From NCBI RefSeq assembly GCF_918797505.1, contig NC_092802.1, positions 9,753,480 to 9,817,479 on the forward strand: DNA of 64,000 nucleotides. The letters run 5' to 3'. How positions within the stretch are numbered: position 1 is the stretch's first letter; each line of letters starts with the position of its first letter. The notes beneath the pieces were generated by a model that saw nothing but the letters and a program-made list of their open reading frames with translations, searched no databases and was not told the DNA's origin. Position numbers and translations under genes: made by a program. Below are positions 45,171 through 55,753 of this stretch, one piece after another. Origin of the DNA: Bemisia tabaci (Eukaryota; Arthropoda; Insecta; Hemiptera; Aleyrodidae).

Positions 45171-47659
45171 AGAAAAAGCTCAATTCAAATCCAAAGCTCA
45201 AAACTCTTTATACGGAGTACATGAGAGAATACGAGCAACTTGGGCACATGAAAAAGGTTGCCACATTGAATCATTTTGATTTTTCGCAGCCTAATTATTT
45301 TTTACCTCATCATCCTGTACTTAAGGATTCTAGCAGTACCACTAAGTGTCGCGTAGTCATGGATGCCAGTATGAAAACTGACAACGGAGAATCCTTGAAT
45401 TCTCAACTTTTGTGTGGCCCTAAACTGCAAAATGAGCTTGTTGATGTAGTTGCCCGTTTTAGATTTCATCCCATCGTATTAGTTTGTGATATATGCCAAA
45501 TGTACAGACAAATTAACATGGATGAATCTGATCGAAATTATCAATTAATTTTTTGGCGCGAATCAGAAAATGAACCGATAACTGTGTATCAACTCACAAC
45601 AGTAACTTTCGGATTCACCAGCTCATCATTTTTAGCGGTCCGCTCAATACATCAATTGGTGACAGATGAAGGTCATAAATTTCCATTGGCAGCGCCAGTA
45701 CTGCGCAAAAATATTCTGGTTGATGACATCGTAACCTCCGTGAAAACCGTGAACACAGCTGAGTGTCTTTTTCAAGAATTAATCGATTTATGCGGCTTAT
45801 GTCATTTCTCATTACGAAAAATCGTCAGCAATTCACCTGAAATTTTGGCAAAAATACCTCAGGAAGACCTCGAAAAACCCCTTGATTTCACGGATCCTAA
45901 TGATCTATCATTCGGCATTTTAGGTCTACGATGGATAAAACCTAAGGATGCTTTATCCTACAAAATTAAAAGTATAATGCCTGCTAACACGAAGCGCACA
46001 ATTTTATCAGTCATAGCTCGAATTTATGACCCGTGCGGCTTTTTAGCCCCAACTAGTCTATGGTGTAAAACCTTCATGAAAATCATCTGGACTAAAGGGC
46101 TCGACTGGGACGAACCGGTTCCCTCAGAAACTCTGTGCCTGTGGAACCAATTTACCACAGAATTGCCACTCTTTGAGAATATTCTAATCGATAGACTTCT
46201 CGTGTCAGAAAATTGCACTTCTATAGAGCTTTGCGGATTCTGCGATGGTTCAGAAAAAGGATTTGCTGCCGTAATCTACATCAGAAGTACTACAGACTCA
46301 AAAGTTCGATTATTCATGGCTAAAAACAGAGTTTCACCCCTCAAAACCTTAAGCATACCTCGATTAGAGCTCAATGGAGCTCACCTCTTGTCAAAACTTT
46401 TGGCATATGCAAAATCAATTTTAGCAGAGGACTTCGAGATTGCAGAAACCCACGCCTTCACGGACTCCACCGTAGCCCTGGGTTGGATCCAAACTCCAGC
46501 TTATCGCCTCAAGACCTATGAGGGGAACAGAGTTGCTGAGATTCAAGAAAACGTATCTCCAGAGTCCTGGAGACATGTACCATCAGAAGAGAATGCTGCA
46601 GACTGTGCGTCTAGAGGTTTGCTGCCATCAGAGCTGATGAACGCTGAAATGTGGTGGTCCGGCCCAAAATGGCTCAGCGGACCAAAATCAGAATGGCCTA
46701 TCTCTAGAAAGGACCCAACTAAACGGGAAGATGAATTCATCAAAGGTGCTATGAAACCTGAATCAGCGACAAGTCTTCACCTCAACGAGCAACCCGCAAC
46801 CTGGGATTTCTTCCAGCGCTTCTCCTGGTGGCCTTCTCTGAAACGCGTGATGGCTTACATACTACGTTTTGTCAACAACATTAGAGCAAGAAAAATCGAT
46901 AGCTCTCTGTCAATTCTGCATGGACCTTTTTCGCTTGAGGAGATTGCAGCAGCTCAAAACAAAATTTGCACGCTGGTGCAAAAGGAAGCCTTCGCTGAGG
47001 ACCTCAAGAACCTCCGCAAAGGCAAGGAATGCAGTGATCAAATACAAAGACTTTGTCCATTCCTTGACACTCAAGGACTCATGCGAGTGGGTGGCCGACT
47101 TCAAAGAGCCTCTATCGATTATAAGGCTCGCCATCCCATTTTAATGCCTAAAAATCATCCAGTCACGATTTGCATTATCAATCATTATCATGAGACGCAT
47201 CTTCATGCCGGTCCTTCTCTATTAATGTCAATTCTGAATCAAGAATTTTGGATTTTGTCTGCGAGGTCTATCATTAGGTCTTGCCTGCTCAAGTGCATAC
47301 CTTGTTTCAAACTCAAGGCAAAGCCAGTCAATCAGTTGATGGGCAATTTGCCGGTCAACAGAGTCACCGCAAATCGGGCTTTTTCATGCACAGGCATGGA
47401 CTTCGGTGGACCCATCCAAACCCGCACGTCGACATTGCGGAATTCAAAAGTGGTCAAAACGTACATATGTGTATTTGTCTGCTTCTCTACAAAAGCAGTA
47501 CACATTGAAACAACATCGGATCTTACCGCCAACTCCTTCATCGCTGCGCTCGCACGGTTTATCTGCCGCAGAGGGAAGCCCTCAGACCTCTGGAGTGACT
47601 GCGGCTCCAATTTTCTAGGAGCGTCAAACGAATTTTTTTTTTTTGCCCTCTTCCAATAG
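45161..47659 (+). CDS. pol: BEL Pol: reverse transcriptase, RNase H, truncated integrase
   Basis: Coding continues before the first ATG of this frame (45221), so that ATG is not a true start. RT: CRVVMDASMKTDNGESLNSQ, LVCDICQMYRQINMDESDRN with the first catalytic Asp, and LVDD in place of the usual YVDD. RNase H: GFCDGSEKGFAAVIY, IPRLELNGAHLLSKLL, AFTDSTVALGWIQ, VPSEENAADCASRG. Integrase: zinc-binding H..H..C..C (HYHETHLHAGPSLLMS, CLLKCIPC), then catalytic-core Asp residues in TGMDFGGPI and LWSDCGSNFLGASNE. The frame then enters a T-run (about 47632-47644) and stops. The catalytic Glu and C-terminal domain are absent. Only about 155 bp separate the stop from the LTR, so roughly 1 kb appears deleted. 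Confidence 0.9.
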   Translation, partial: YALEKKLNSNPKLKTLYTEYMREYEQLGHMKKVATLNHFDFSQPNYFLPHHPVLKDSSSTTKCRVVMDASMKTDNGESLNSQLLCGPKLQNELVDVVARFRFHPIVLVCDICQMYRQINMDESDRNYQLIFWRESENEPITVYQLTTVTFGFTSSSFLAVRSIHQLVTDEGHKFPLAAPVLRKNILVDDIVTSVKTVNTAECLFQELIDLCGLCHFSLRKIVSNSPEILAKIPQEDLEKPLDFTDPNDLSFGILGLRWIKPKDALSYKIKSIMPANTKRTILSVIARIYDPCGFLAPTSLWCKTFMKIIWTKGLDWDEPVPSETLCLWNQFTTELPLFENILIDRLLVSENCTSIELCGFCDGSEKGFAAVIYIRSTTDSKVRLFMAKNRVSPLKTLSIPRLELNGAHLLSKLLAYAKSILAEDFEIAETHAFTDSTVALGWIQTPAYRLKTYEGNRVAEIQENVSPESWRHVPSEENAADCASRGLLPSELMNAEMWWSGPKWLSGPKSEWPISRKDPTKREDEFIKGAMKPESATSLHLNEQPATWDFFQRFSWWPSLKRVMAYILRFVNNIRARKIDSSLSILHGPFSLEEIAAAQNKICTLVQKEAFAEDLKNLRKGKECSDQIQRLCPFLDTQGLMRVGGRLQRASIDYKARHPILMPKNHPVTICIINHYHETHLHAGPSLLMSILNQEFWILSARSIIRSCLLKCIPCFKLKAKPVNQLMGNLPVNRVTANRAFSCTGMDFGGPIQTRTSTLRNSKVVKTYICVFVCFSTKAVHIETTSDLTANSFIAALARFICRRGKPSDLWSDCGSNFLGASNEFFFFALFQ

Positions 47660-47800
47660 AGTAAGCAATTGCAAATATCAGCACTCATAATTTTCTTTCG
47701 AGTGTAATTTTTTCTTCAAAAATATTTGTTTCTCTATATTTCTTTTGGAATTTTTCAACTTGTTACATTTTTTCTTCTTATTGAAACACCCCAGTATTTC

Positions 47801-47812
47801 AATGGGGGCCGG
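47801..47812 (+). promoter_or_regulatory. Candidate polypurine tract
   Basis: AATGGGGGCCGG lies two bases before the 3' LTR. A purine run here would prime plus-strand synthesis. It is short and includes CC, so the assignment is tentative. Confidence 0.4.
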
Positions 47813-47814
47813 TA

Positions 47815-48596
47815 TGTTGGCGCCGCTAGCGTCACCAATATTTAGCCTTCATTCCGTCAGCTAGGCAAGCCGCCCGCATCTCATGTCGCGCCGCGCGCCT
47901 AGTTCCGCCGCGGCCCGCCCGATCGCGCTGCGTGCTCTTTATTCGCCCCTCCGGCTTTCCTTTAGATATTTAAATTCTTTTCTTTATTATTTTGTCTGTT
48001 TCAATATGTAGAATTCATCATTGATCCCTTCTCTCAATAAATCCTAAATTATAATACTCACCGGCGCCTTCCTTCACAACCTTTCTCAACCCAAACCACG
48101 CGTCCGCGCAATTCCTTTTCAAATCCAGTTTGACCGGTTGGCCCGTGTGCCATAGCTCAATTATGCATCACCTACCACTTTTTGGTAGCGTCTATGGGTA
48201 TGTTCATTCGCCCCGCATATGTCTTTCATGCGCCTTAACCTTTCTTCCTAAAGCAGTTACGTTTTTTCATCCAATCAAGTGAGTATGTATTCTAAATTCA
48301 CCTTCTTTACTCTATCTTTTCCAATAATAATAATCTCATGTCAAATTCCGGCCTTCTGCCAATAAATAATTCCTTTCGGTCTCTAAATTCATTCGCGTTG
48401 CTCGTGTCCGGACACGATTGCCTGCGGTCCGGGTGCCGCGGATGAATTCTTCCAAATTTCAATAAAGTAAATGTTCGTCTCTCTCTTTAATTAGCTTCCA
48501 TCGCGCTACTCGTGACCGGTCACGATTGCCTACGGTCCGGGTGCCGTGGACGACCCTTTCGGCTAATCTTTTTAGAAAACTAACATTAAACTTTCA
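47815..48596 (+). repeat. 3' LTR of the BEL element
   Basis: 782 bp, TG...CA, matching 39063-39844 at constant offset with no indels that I can see. Differences cluster in the middle (for example around 48155-48240). The CGAAC duplication follows at 48597-48601. Confidence 0.93.
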
Positions 48597-48686
48597 CGAA
48601 CATAAATACATGCATTTTGGCAGAAATACGTCCAGCTGTTCATTCTTGTCCCCTGTTTCATCTTCGCCAAAATCCCGCATCGAATC

Positions 48687-48940
48687 TGCCGTGCTACAAG
48701 GAAAAACGCCGTATGAACATTCGAGAGTTGCCAAATTTCCTTCAATAAAATGTTAATTTTTGAGGAAATTTCATTGATGTTTTTCCCTGGAATTTCCAGG
48801 AACTTTGGTTGAAATTGCGAACAAAATTATCTGAAAAATTGGCAGAGAAATATTCATAAGTTTACCGGGAATGTCGTGATTTATCGAAGGAAATTTGGCA
48901 ACGCCTGAAGGTTCATACGGCGTTTTTCTTTTGCACGGCA
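48687..48940. mobile_element. Family G element at 48.7 kb
   Basis: TGCCGTGCTACAAGGAAAAA and CGCCGTATGAACATTCGAG at the left; GGAAATTTGGCAACGCCTG, GTTCATACGGCG and GCACGGCA at the right. Near-complete palindrome of about 250 bp. Confidence 0.85.
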
Positions 48941-49654
48941 AAAATGACCGAAAGTCCGAACGCAACGGTTTCCTGGAAAATCTCCAGAGATGAGGCAAGG
49001 CCTCCCTTTGAGCTTTCCTGAATAGAGTATGCGGTCTCTCGTCTAGTCCGAGTTGAGCACGGGTGGTGGAGAGGGGAGGAAAGGGGCGGCTTGAAGGGGA
49101 AGGAGGGGGTAATTTAGTAACGAGGATCGGTCAGCGGTCGTGATATTAAGTGGGGCCAGACATAACAAAGTCCGTTTGGGAGATAGGGACCCCCATCACT
49201 CATTCCTATTTTCCCGTGAATCTCGCTTCGTGCTCAGTCGCCACGCCTTCGAGAAATTTTTAGGGTTTCCGTCGAATTCGATGAAAGTAAGACTTTTCTG
49301 CGTCCGAAGTAAAAACACCATAACTCCATTCAACACTTCTTCAATTGTTTTCAGACAAACTGCGGTTTTGCAAGAAAAGCAACAAATATGCACCCATCAT
49401 TTTTTCAATACAACTCCGCCACACCATTAGGAACTGAAAATGAAAAATGAAGCCTCGTGGCAATTGAATTTTCTTGTAATAGAATAGTGCGTTCTGGGAA
49501 GAAGGAAACAATTTTGAGTGGAAAAAAAACCAGAACAAAACACTCGCGTATTCACCCTCACCACCACACGAGGGAACACCCCTTAATATTTGAGTCTATT
49601 TAACCGTACCAAACTTGATCTAACCTGACCTACCTTACCTACTTAATCTAACCC
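48941..49654. other. No gene recognised
   Basis: It contains a diverged CTAACCTGACCTACCTTACC stretch (about 49619-49640) like a decayed telomere-type tract. The 96-codon frame at 49140-49430 has no domain. Confidence 0.4.
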
Positions 49655-49885
49655 CTACTGAATAAAAAGTTTGGTCGTATGAACCAAAGTTCGATCGTAC
49701 GAACCAAAGTTCGATGTTCCATATCATCCCAACAACTGGTTTGTCAAACCATATTTCCGGTTCGTCAAACTGAACTTCCGGTTCGAGTAACGGAACTTCA
49801 ACGGAAAAGTGAATTGACGAACATATGAACCAAATGTTCGGTTACACAAACCGAAAGTTCAGTTTGACAAACCGAATCGTGATTA
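49655..49885. repeat. Foldback-like cluster of GGTTCG / CGAACC motifs
   Basis: CGTATGAACCAAAGTTCG at 49676 and GTACGAACCAAAGTTCG at 49697 are direct copies. GGTTTGTCAAACCATA, CGGTTCGTCAAACTGAACTT and TCAGTTTGACAAACCGA form mixed direct and inverted repeats to 49877. The family is not recognised. Confidence 0.6.
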
Positions 49886-50097
49886 AATTAGCTTTTTACC
49901 ATATCGTAAAATTTACATTTGAAACATATCGGACATTTTTCTATGAATTTGATTTTTAAATCAGCAATCAATTTATTCCTTGTACTTTTCCTTGATTGTT
50001 GGTTCCAATGAATGAACATCTAACGAAAGAATGAGAAAAAATAAAATTAACCTTAGCGTTAAGAATGATCAAAAAGTTTGTACCATTCACAAACATG

Positions 50098-50543
50098 CAC
50101 TGAAAAAAAAGGATTGCTAATTCACCGATTTAGGGTGGAGCAAAATTTGCTTCACCCTATTTCTTATCCGTGCACGGTGTTGAATCAGATGAACGACTAG
50201 CACGAATTGCTACACCGATTTGCTACATCTGCGCGTCTTCATGCAGTTAATCTTGCATCGAGTGGCTTGGAAGTGTAACTGCATTTTTTGGTATTGGTGC
50301 TTTGCGAACAGTAAAAATAGCTCAATAGTTAAGCTGAAATAGCGGAATTTACGGAAAAATTGCAAACTTTATGGAAGAATAACTAAAAAGGTAACAGACA
50401 TAGGTAGCTTTTCAGAGAGCAAAGTAAGTTAGCTGAAAGTGTAGCGATTTTACCTGCATGGTTTGCACGTTCGTTTTTTAGCTACACCATGCCATGAAAT
50501 ACTCGCATGCACGGCAATTTCAGCAATATTTTTTTTTTCAGTG
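50098..50543. mobile_element. Family F element with CACTGAAAAAAA ends
   Basis: CACTGAAAAAAAAGGATTGCT at the left and AGCAATATTTTTTTTTTCAGTG at the right, each flanked by TG. The interior is not palindromic throughout and has no coding capacity. Only the ends resemble families A, B and E. Confidence 0.65.
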
Positions 50544-50984
50544 TGATTCACAGATTACAATTCATCCTGAAACTATGAACAGATTAATGTTAAATGTGAG
50601 CGCAATATATATATCATTTTCCGGCCTAGTAGCATGCGCAATTTTTTACGACAGCATCACTGTGAGTAATCAAGACTTGAATGAATAATTTAGGAGAAGG
50701 AAAACAGACCAACATGGGTCAAGAAGGATAAAAATGGATGCGAAACGCCCGGGACGATTTAGGGTGGAAATCAGCCCTTCATTGACGTGGAAACTAAAAA
50801 TGGAATGATATCAACAAGCAATAAAAATAATCAACCCTCGTTTCTGGTACAGGATGTTAGGTCATATTATCTCCCGAAATATTTGGAATATTGAATTTCG
50901 TATCCGCAAAGGCTCTTTTTTCTTTTTATCGATGCACCAACGATTGTCATTTACTACAGTGGCAAATAATTGCTCAAAAATAGG

Positions 50985-51345
50985 ATTTTTGATTTATGTT
51001 TCCGTGATATATTTTATATGCAACTTTGTTCTTACGTAAAACCCATCTGTAACTTCTGTAATGCATCACCTCTAATCGTCAAACACGTTTTTATGGACTG
51101 CTCTGCCCTCAGATATCTCCAATCACAAATCTACTCCCCTACAATCAACAGAAATACAAACCCACTTACATGCGATGAACCCAATGTTACTACAAAAATT
51201 CCGAAACTCTTCACCTCTCTTAATTTAAAAATCTAAATTTTCGTATATACCCCCATTTTTAAAATTCTCTGTAAAGACGTTAATAGCCTGTGACGCTGAA
51301 TGTCTTAAAATATACTAACTAACTATCTAACCAACTAACTATCTA
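50985..51345 (+). pseudogene. LINE C-terminal fragment with Cys/His knuckle
   Basis: The frame to 51236 holds KPICNFCNASPLIVKHVFMD followed by CSALRYLQSQIY: the CxxC ... H ... C arrangement near the C-terminus of I/Jockey-type LINE Pol proteins. About 70 bp of 3' sequence leads to a (TAAC/TATC)n tail at 51308-51345. Nothing upstream is recognisable as RT, so it is 5'-truncated. The clade is not certain. Confidence 0.6.
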
Positions 51346-51600
51346 TTCATGGATATAAATTATTTGATTACTTTTAACGACTTTTTTATAGTGTAACTGG
51401 GTTTATAACTACGCAGTTGATTTCCAGGTTAATGATTACATTGGGTTACCTTGAGTTACATTGTTTGGTCAGATCCAACGAAAGGATTTAATTGATCAAC
51501 CAACGTTTTATTTATTTGTAATTCATTTATTTGACCTGAGCAGCGATTATAGCGTATTATATTTGGAAAGTCGGCTGATAGCTCACTTTTTTTTTTCGCA

Positions 51601-51757
51601 CACTGGAAAAAATCACATTGGGTCTAGAGTCCAAGCTCTTAAAAACATCGACAAGAAAAAGTACTCTTGATTCAATCAGAATCTAGCTTAAATCAAGAAC
51701 CAAGCCTCTTAATTTAAGCGGATTTCATTTTGATTCAAGCAAAAATCCGATTGAATC
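51601..51757. mobile_element. Family A MITE, truncated copy
   Basis: It starts CACTGGAAAAAATCACATTGG and follows the family through AAAAATCCGATTGAATC at 51757, then stops; the right end is missing. A complete second copy begins 43 bp later. Confidence 0.85.
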
Positions 51758-51799
51758 TTATATAATGAACTTATAAAATTTAGTGTTGCTTAATTTCAT

Positions 51800-52030
51800 C
51801 ACTGGAAAAAAGGTCGCTTGGATCTAGAGTTCAGATTCTTAAAAACATTGACAAGGAAAAATACTCTTGATTCAATCGGACTTTTTGCTTGGATAAAAAG
51901 AAAATCCGCCTAAATCAAGAGGCTACGCTCTTCGATTCAAGGAAAAATCTGATTGAATCAAGAGTATTTTCATGTCAATGTTTTCAAGAGTCTGGACTCT
52001 AGATCCAATGTGTTTTTTTTTTTTCTAGTG
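51800..52030. mobile_element. Family A MITE, sub-type with GTCGCTTGG
   Basis: CACTGGAAAAAAGGTCGCTTGG at the left; CCAATGTGTTTTTTTTTTTTCTAGTG at the right. The left end matches the sub-type at 60575-60806; the right end matches the common type, which suggests recombination or a hybrid. Confidence 0.82.
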
Positions 52031-52445
52031 CATACTTTATGAGTAGCCGACCATAAACACATCGAATGCATATCATGGCTAGCCGCCCATTTTGGCACCC
52101 CAACAACCCCTGGTCGCCCCTCCCTCCCTCCGCGAGCTCGGATGCAACTAATCATCCACCCGTTTAACCTGTGAATTAGCCCTTCACTAATATGGCGGTG
52201 CTACATCTCGAGCGCTACTTAATGGTGTTATTTACGGGCGGCCGCTCGTTACCTGGAATTGCTTACTAATTTATTAAGTGTTATTTGTTGCCTCGTTTGC
52301 GCCCGCCTTTGCCCGCCCACGCATTTGGCTACACGCTTTTGAGCCCTCTCCCATCATTTTCGAGTTTGATTGATGCGCACCTTTGGCGTTACCTTTGAGG
52401 CTGCATCGTTGCTGGTTGAGTTGAGTTGAGCTGAGAGTTGAGTTC

Positions 52446-52695
52446 TGCCGTGCTAAGGAAAACGCCGTATGAACCTTCAGGCGTTGCCAAATTTCCTTCT
52501 CTAAAATGTTTATTTCTGAGGAAAGATATGAATATTTATTCTTGAAATTTTCAAGGGCTTTAGGTGAAACTGTGAACAAAATTATCTGAAAAATTGGAGG
52601 GAAAATACTCTTAAGTTTACCAGGAAATTCGTGTTTTATCAAAGGAAATTTGGCAACGCCTGAAGGTTCATACGGCGTTTTTCCTTAGCACGGCA
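52446..52695. mobile_element. Family G element, best-preserved copy
   Basis: TGCCGTGCTAAGGAAAACGC and CCTTCAGGCGTTGCCAAATT at the left; AATTTGGCAACGCCTGAAGG and TTTCCTTAGCACGGCA at the right. Arms of about 100 bp are nearly perfect. The flanking sequence on both sides is GAGTTGAG-like, so a target duplication cannot be told from a local repeat. Confidence 0.88.
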
Positions 52696-52747
52696 GAGTT
52701 GAGATGAGCTGTTAGATTTGAGTCTTGTAGAAGGCTGTTCCCTGAAC

Positions 52748-53165
52748 TCCGAGTTATGACGGTCTCTGCTCGTTACATTTTTATCTCAATCAAGGAAGCG
52801 ATAAAAATGGCATATATTAGTAAGGAGAGAGGCAAAAATGACCATCAAATAGAAACAAGAAACATTCTAGTGAGAACCACGAGAAATGTTGATACGGGCT
52901 GGGACTGGGATAGCTTTGAGTTTAGGGTTGTCAGATTTTTCAACAAGTTACCCAAAGAGTTGAAAGAAATCTTTATCAAAGCTGAGTCGCCAAATTCGTT
53001 CCTTAAGGTATTAAAAGAACACTTTTTACAAAACCCGCTCTACACCTTGCATGAGTTTTTAAATTTTTAAAATTCCTCTTTCTTCTAATTTTTTCTAATG
53101 TAACTTGTATTGAGCCTTTATATTCAGGCTAATGCACTAACCTTTACAAGTAAATAAATTAATAA
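52748..53165 (+). pseudogene. LINE C-terminal fragment
   Basis: A 104-codon frame (52756-53070) contains TRNILVRTTRNVDTGWDWDS, FEFRVVRFFNKLPKELKEIF, FLKVLKEHFLQNPLYTLHEF and ends LNF. The pattern of basic residues, then (F/Y)..R..R..N.LP.E.K, then a final Y..EFL, is that of the extreme C-terminus of Jockey/I-like LINE Pol proteins. A 3' region with AAATAAATTAATAAATAG (about 53150-53168) follows. The RT core is missing. The first ATG is probably not native. Confidence 0.6.
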
Positions 53166-53191
53166 ATAGATGGTCCGCGTTAGAGTTCATT

Positions 53192-53459
53192 CTGCTGTGC
53201 TTAGGAAGAACGCCGTAGAAGCCCTACGGCTAGGGCTATGTCAAATTGCCATATCTTCTTCAATAATAACATAATATATTTAGGAAACTTGTGAATATTT
53301 ACCCCCAATTTTTTCAGACAGTTTTATTTGCAATTTCATCTAAACAGTCTGAAAAGTTTAAAGAAAAATACGCATAATTTTCTTCAAAAATACATGTTCT
53401 ATCCGGGGCAATTTGGCAACTCTCGAATGTTCATAAGGCATTCTTCCTTAGCACGGCAG
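53192..53459. mobile_element. Family G element at 53.2 kb
   Basis: CTGCTGTGCTTAGGAAGAAC at the left and TTCTTCCTTAGCACGGCAG at the right, with GGCAATTTGGCAACTC in the right arm. It is more diverged than 52446-52695 and has a short extra segment (GAAGCCCTACGGCTAGG). Confidence 0.8.
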
Positions 53460-54882
53460 CTTTATAGACAGAGTATGGTCATTTCTGTGCCGGTTTTTCA
53501 TTGGTCGCGTGAAAATAGGCTGACACGATTTTCTTACAGCCGTAAATAAACAAACAAGGTGGCTGTTATCAGCAGAAAAAAGTAGTTAAAAAAAAGTAAC
53601 CAACATTTTGTGACAGTATGGGGCGTGGAACTCAAAGTAACCAAAATAAAGGTCAATGTTTTTTGATTAAATATCTAGCGCGATCAAGAAAATCTTGTTT
53701 TCTCCATTTTCTTTCCACTATACTTTTTTCTGCCCCTCTCTCATGTCCAGGGGGTGGTTCACCCTTAGGACATCCAGAGACATTCGTCGTTCATATTTCA
53801 TGGCGGCATAAAATTATTACAAAATTTTAGCATATGCAGAATCTTATCACTCCCATTTTACATCTACCATGACTTTTATTGGCACCTACTTACAGTTTCA
53901 GGGGGTGATTAACCACTTAGGACCGGGCGTGCTCGATCACTAAGCTGATCCGTGGATCGCAGGTGGACGATAAGCACCATGAAACACAGTGTACACACCG
54001 GCAGGCGCAGGGTAGGCAATTTGTGTGTACTGGTCAAATGGTTTAGCGTTTGCAGTATTTCTTTGATGTTGAAGGCGTTATGCACGGCTGCGAGCGCAGG
54101 CGAGTGGGAATTTGCACGCAATACTTCGAATTTGCGACATCAGCCAATTGAAATCATCAGAAGAGCATTATTTTTGCTGAAAACGGCTACAATGACTTTA
54201 ATTCTGATGCGGATGTATAAATTACTGTCTGCACATTGATTTTTCTGTACATTACTGCACCTGTGCTGATGTTTTCTTGATGTTAGTTAAATTGGACTTT
54301 TTTATTTTTATTTTTTTGATTATGAAGTAGCTTGACCACGATAATTGTTTTGTCAAAATCACCGCGGAAAATTTTCTGCTGAAAATACTCCGACCGCGTT
54401 GTGTAATAGTGAGAAGGGAAAATTACCTCTCTCTCAAGGGTTGAGGTTTGAGGTTTGCACATCTTACATCTTCCTGTGGAAAAGATCGCGATGAAAGGTG
54501 ATTTAACAGTGTTTTCGCGTGTTTTTCATGTGTAATTCGTAGATATGCAGGGCCGGATTAAAAGGGTGGCCACATGGGCCGCGGCTCATGGCGGCAAATC
54601 TACAGGGGGCGGCAAATTTTGCAATTTTTTTAAATGTAGGGATAAAAAAAAATTACAAACAAGAAAAGGCAACAAAATCTCTCATTTCCTGAGAGTATAG
54701 TAATCTCTAATTTTTTTGTCTTTCAGTGATACAAGAGACAGCACCTTTAATTAGTCGAGTTAAGAGAGGAACCAAACACGCAATTCGGCCTGGAGCGGGC
54801 CCGACTTAGAGAGAAATGATGACGAGGATTTGAGATGAAAAGGAGAAGCCCTCGGCGCGGCGATCGGCTTGTAACACATATT
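53460..54882. other. No gene recognised
   Basis: CAGGGCCGGATTAAAAGGG at about 54549 resembles the outer end of some hAT elements, but no matching opposite end was found. The frame at 53952-54239 has no recognised domain. Confidence 0.35.
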
Positions 54883-55074
54883 AGCGCCTACAAGGCTGCA
54901 CGAATACTTCACGCATTGCATCAAACAGAGTGCGGTCATTGCGGATAGCGCCTACAAGAGTGCATAAATACTTCACGCATTGCGGCAAACACAGTGCGAC
55001 CAGCGTGAAACGCATAGCGCCTACAAGACTGCGTGAATACTTCACGCATTGCGTCAAACACAGTGCGGTCTGTG
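54883..55074 (+). repeat. Three tandem 64-69 bp units
   Basis: Units start with AGCGCCTACAAG at 54883, 54947 and 55016 and include ATACTTCACGCATTGC and AAACA(C/G)AGTGCG. The third contains the palindrome GCGTGAATACTTCACGC. Periods are 64 and 69 bp. Non-coding. Confidence 0.85.
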
Positions 55075-55705
55075 AGGCCCGGCGGCGCGTCGGCGGAAGT
55101 TAAAATCATTAATCCACATTTATGTTTGTTCTTTCATAATTTTTTCGTTCATTTTCTATGAATGGAAGGCCTTGTTCACACAGAGATAGGTTTTTCAAAA
55201 TAAGTTTTCAGAAGTAATTCATTCGTTTCTTCATTTTTAATACCAAACATGAAAAAATTCATTTAAAAAAAAAAAAAAATTGTTGACTGCAGCTAAGAAT
55301 TCCTAAGTTGTTTTCAATGATTGCTGGCTCTGAAGAACATTCGGACTACATTTTGCAATTTGGAACTATAAATTCTAGCCCAACAACGTTGTTTAAAACA
55401 ACTTATGTGCCATTAGTTTCCCTGTGCACATTAGTGTTTATTCAGAAGAGCCAGAATGTATAGTTCCAAATTGCAAATTGCAGTCCATTTCTTTTATTAC
55501 TTCCTCAAAATGTGTTTCACAAAGAGTGGAACAAAACGCTTTTGAAACAAACATGTTTTTCCTGCCCTATCAATGCAATGCATGCCGTTTGGACTTTTTT
55601 AAGCGTAATTTTGAACCATACATATTCGGTGGCATTGGGTCGTACCTCACCATCTCTACATGCTCGTTGCGATCTTCATACGCAGTTCTCGTCTCAAGGG
55701 ACGCA

Positions 55706-55713
55706 ACTGATGG

Positions 55714-55753
<40 letters not shown>

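Larger units (their letters stand above)
39063..48596 (+). mobile_element. BEL/Pao LTR retrotransposon (interrupted by a LINE)
   Basis: A full-length LTR element with matched LTRs, 5-bp target duplication, primer-site and polypurine candidates, and gag/protease/RT/RNase H/partial integrase coding sequence in the order of the BEL/Pao group. Total 9534 bp; about 6420 bp after discounting the nested LINE and one copy of its 12-bp duplication. The coding region has a +1 break near 40330, a -1 break near 45158 and a missing integrase C-terminus, so this copy cannot be autonomous. LTR divergence of about 3% means it is not brand new. Confidence 0.93.

Noticed and set aside
45221..45223. Start codon of BEL Pol
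   Set aside because: Conserved coding sequence continues upstream of this ATG in the same frame, so it is internal.
54549..54800. hAT element beginning CAGGGCCGG
   Set aside because: The opposite end and an 8-bp duplication could not be found.
55719..55750. Polyadenylation site of a host gene
   Set aside because: The A run is bracketed by a 13-bp direct repeat, which points to an insertion.
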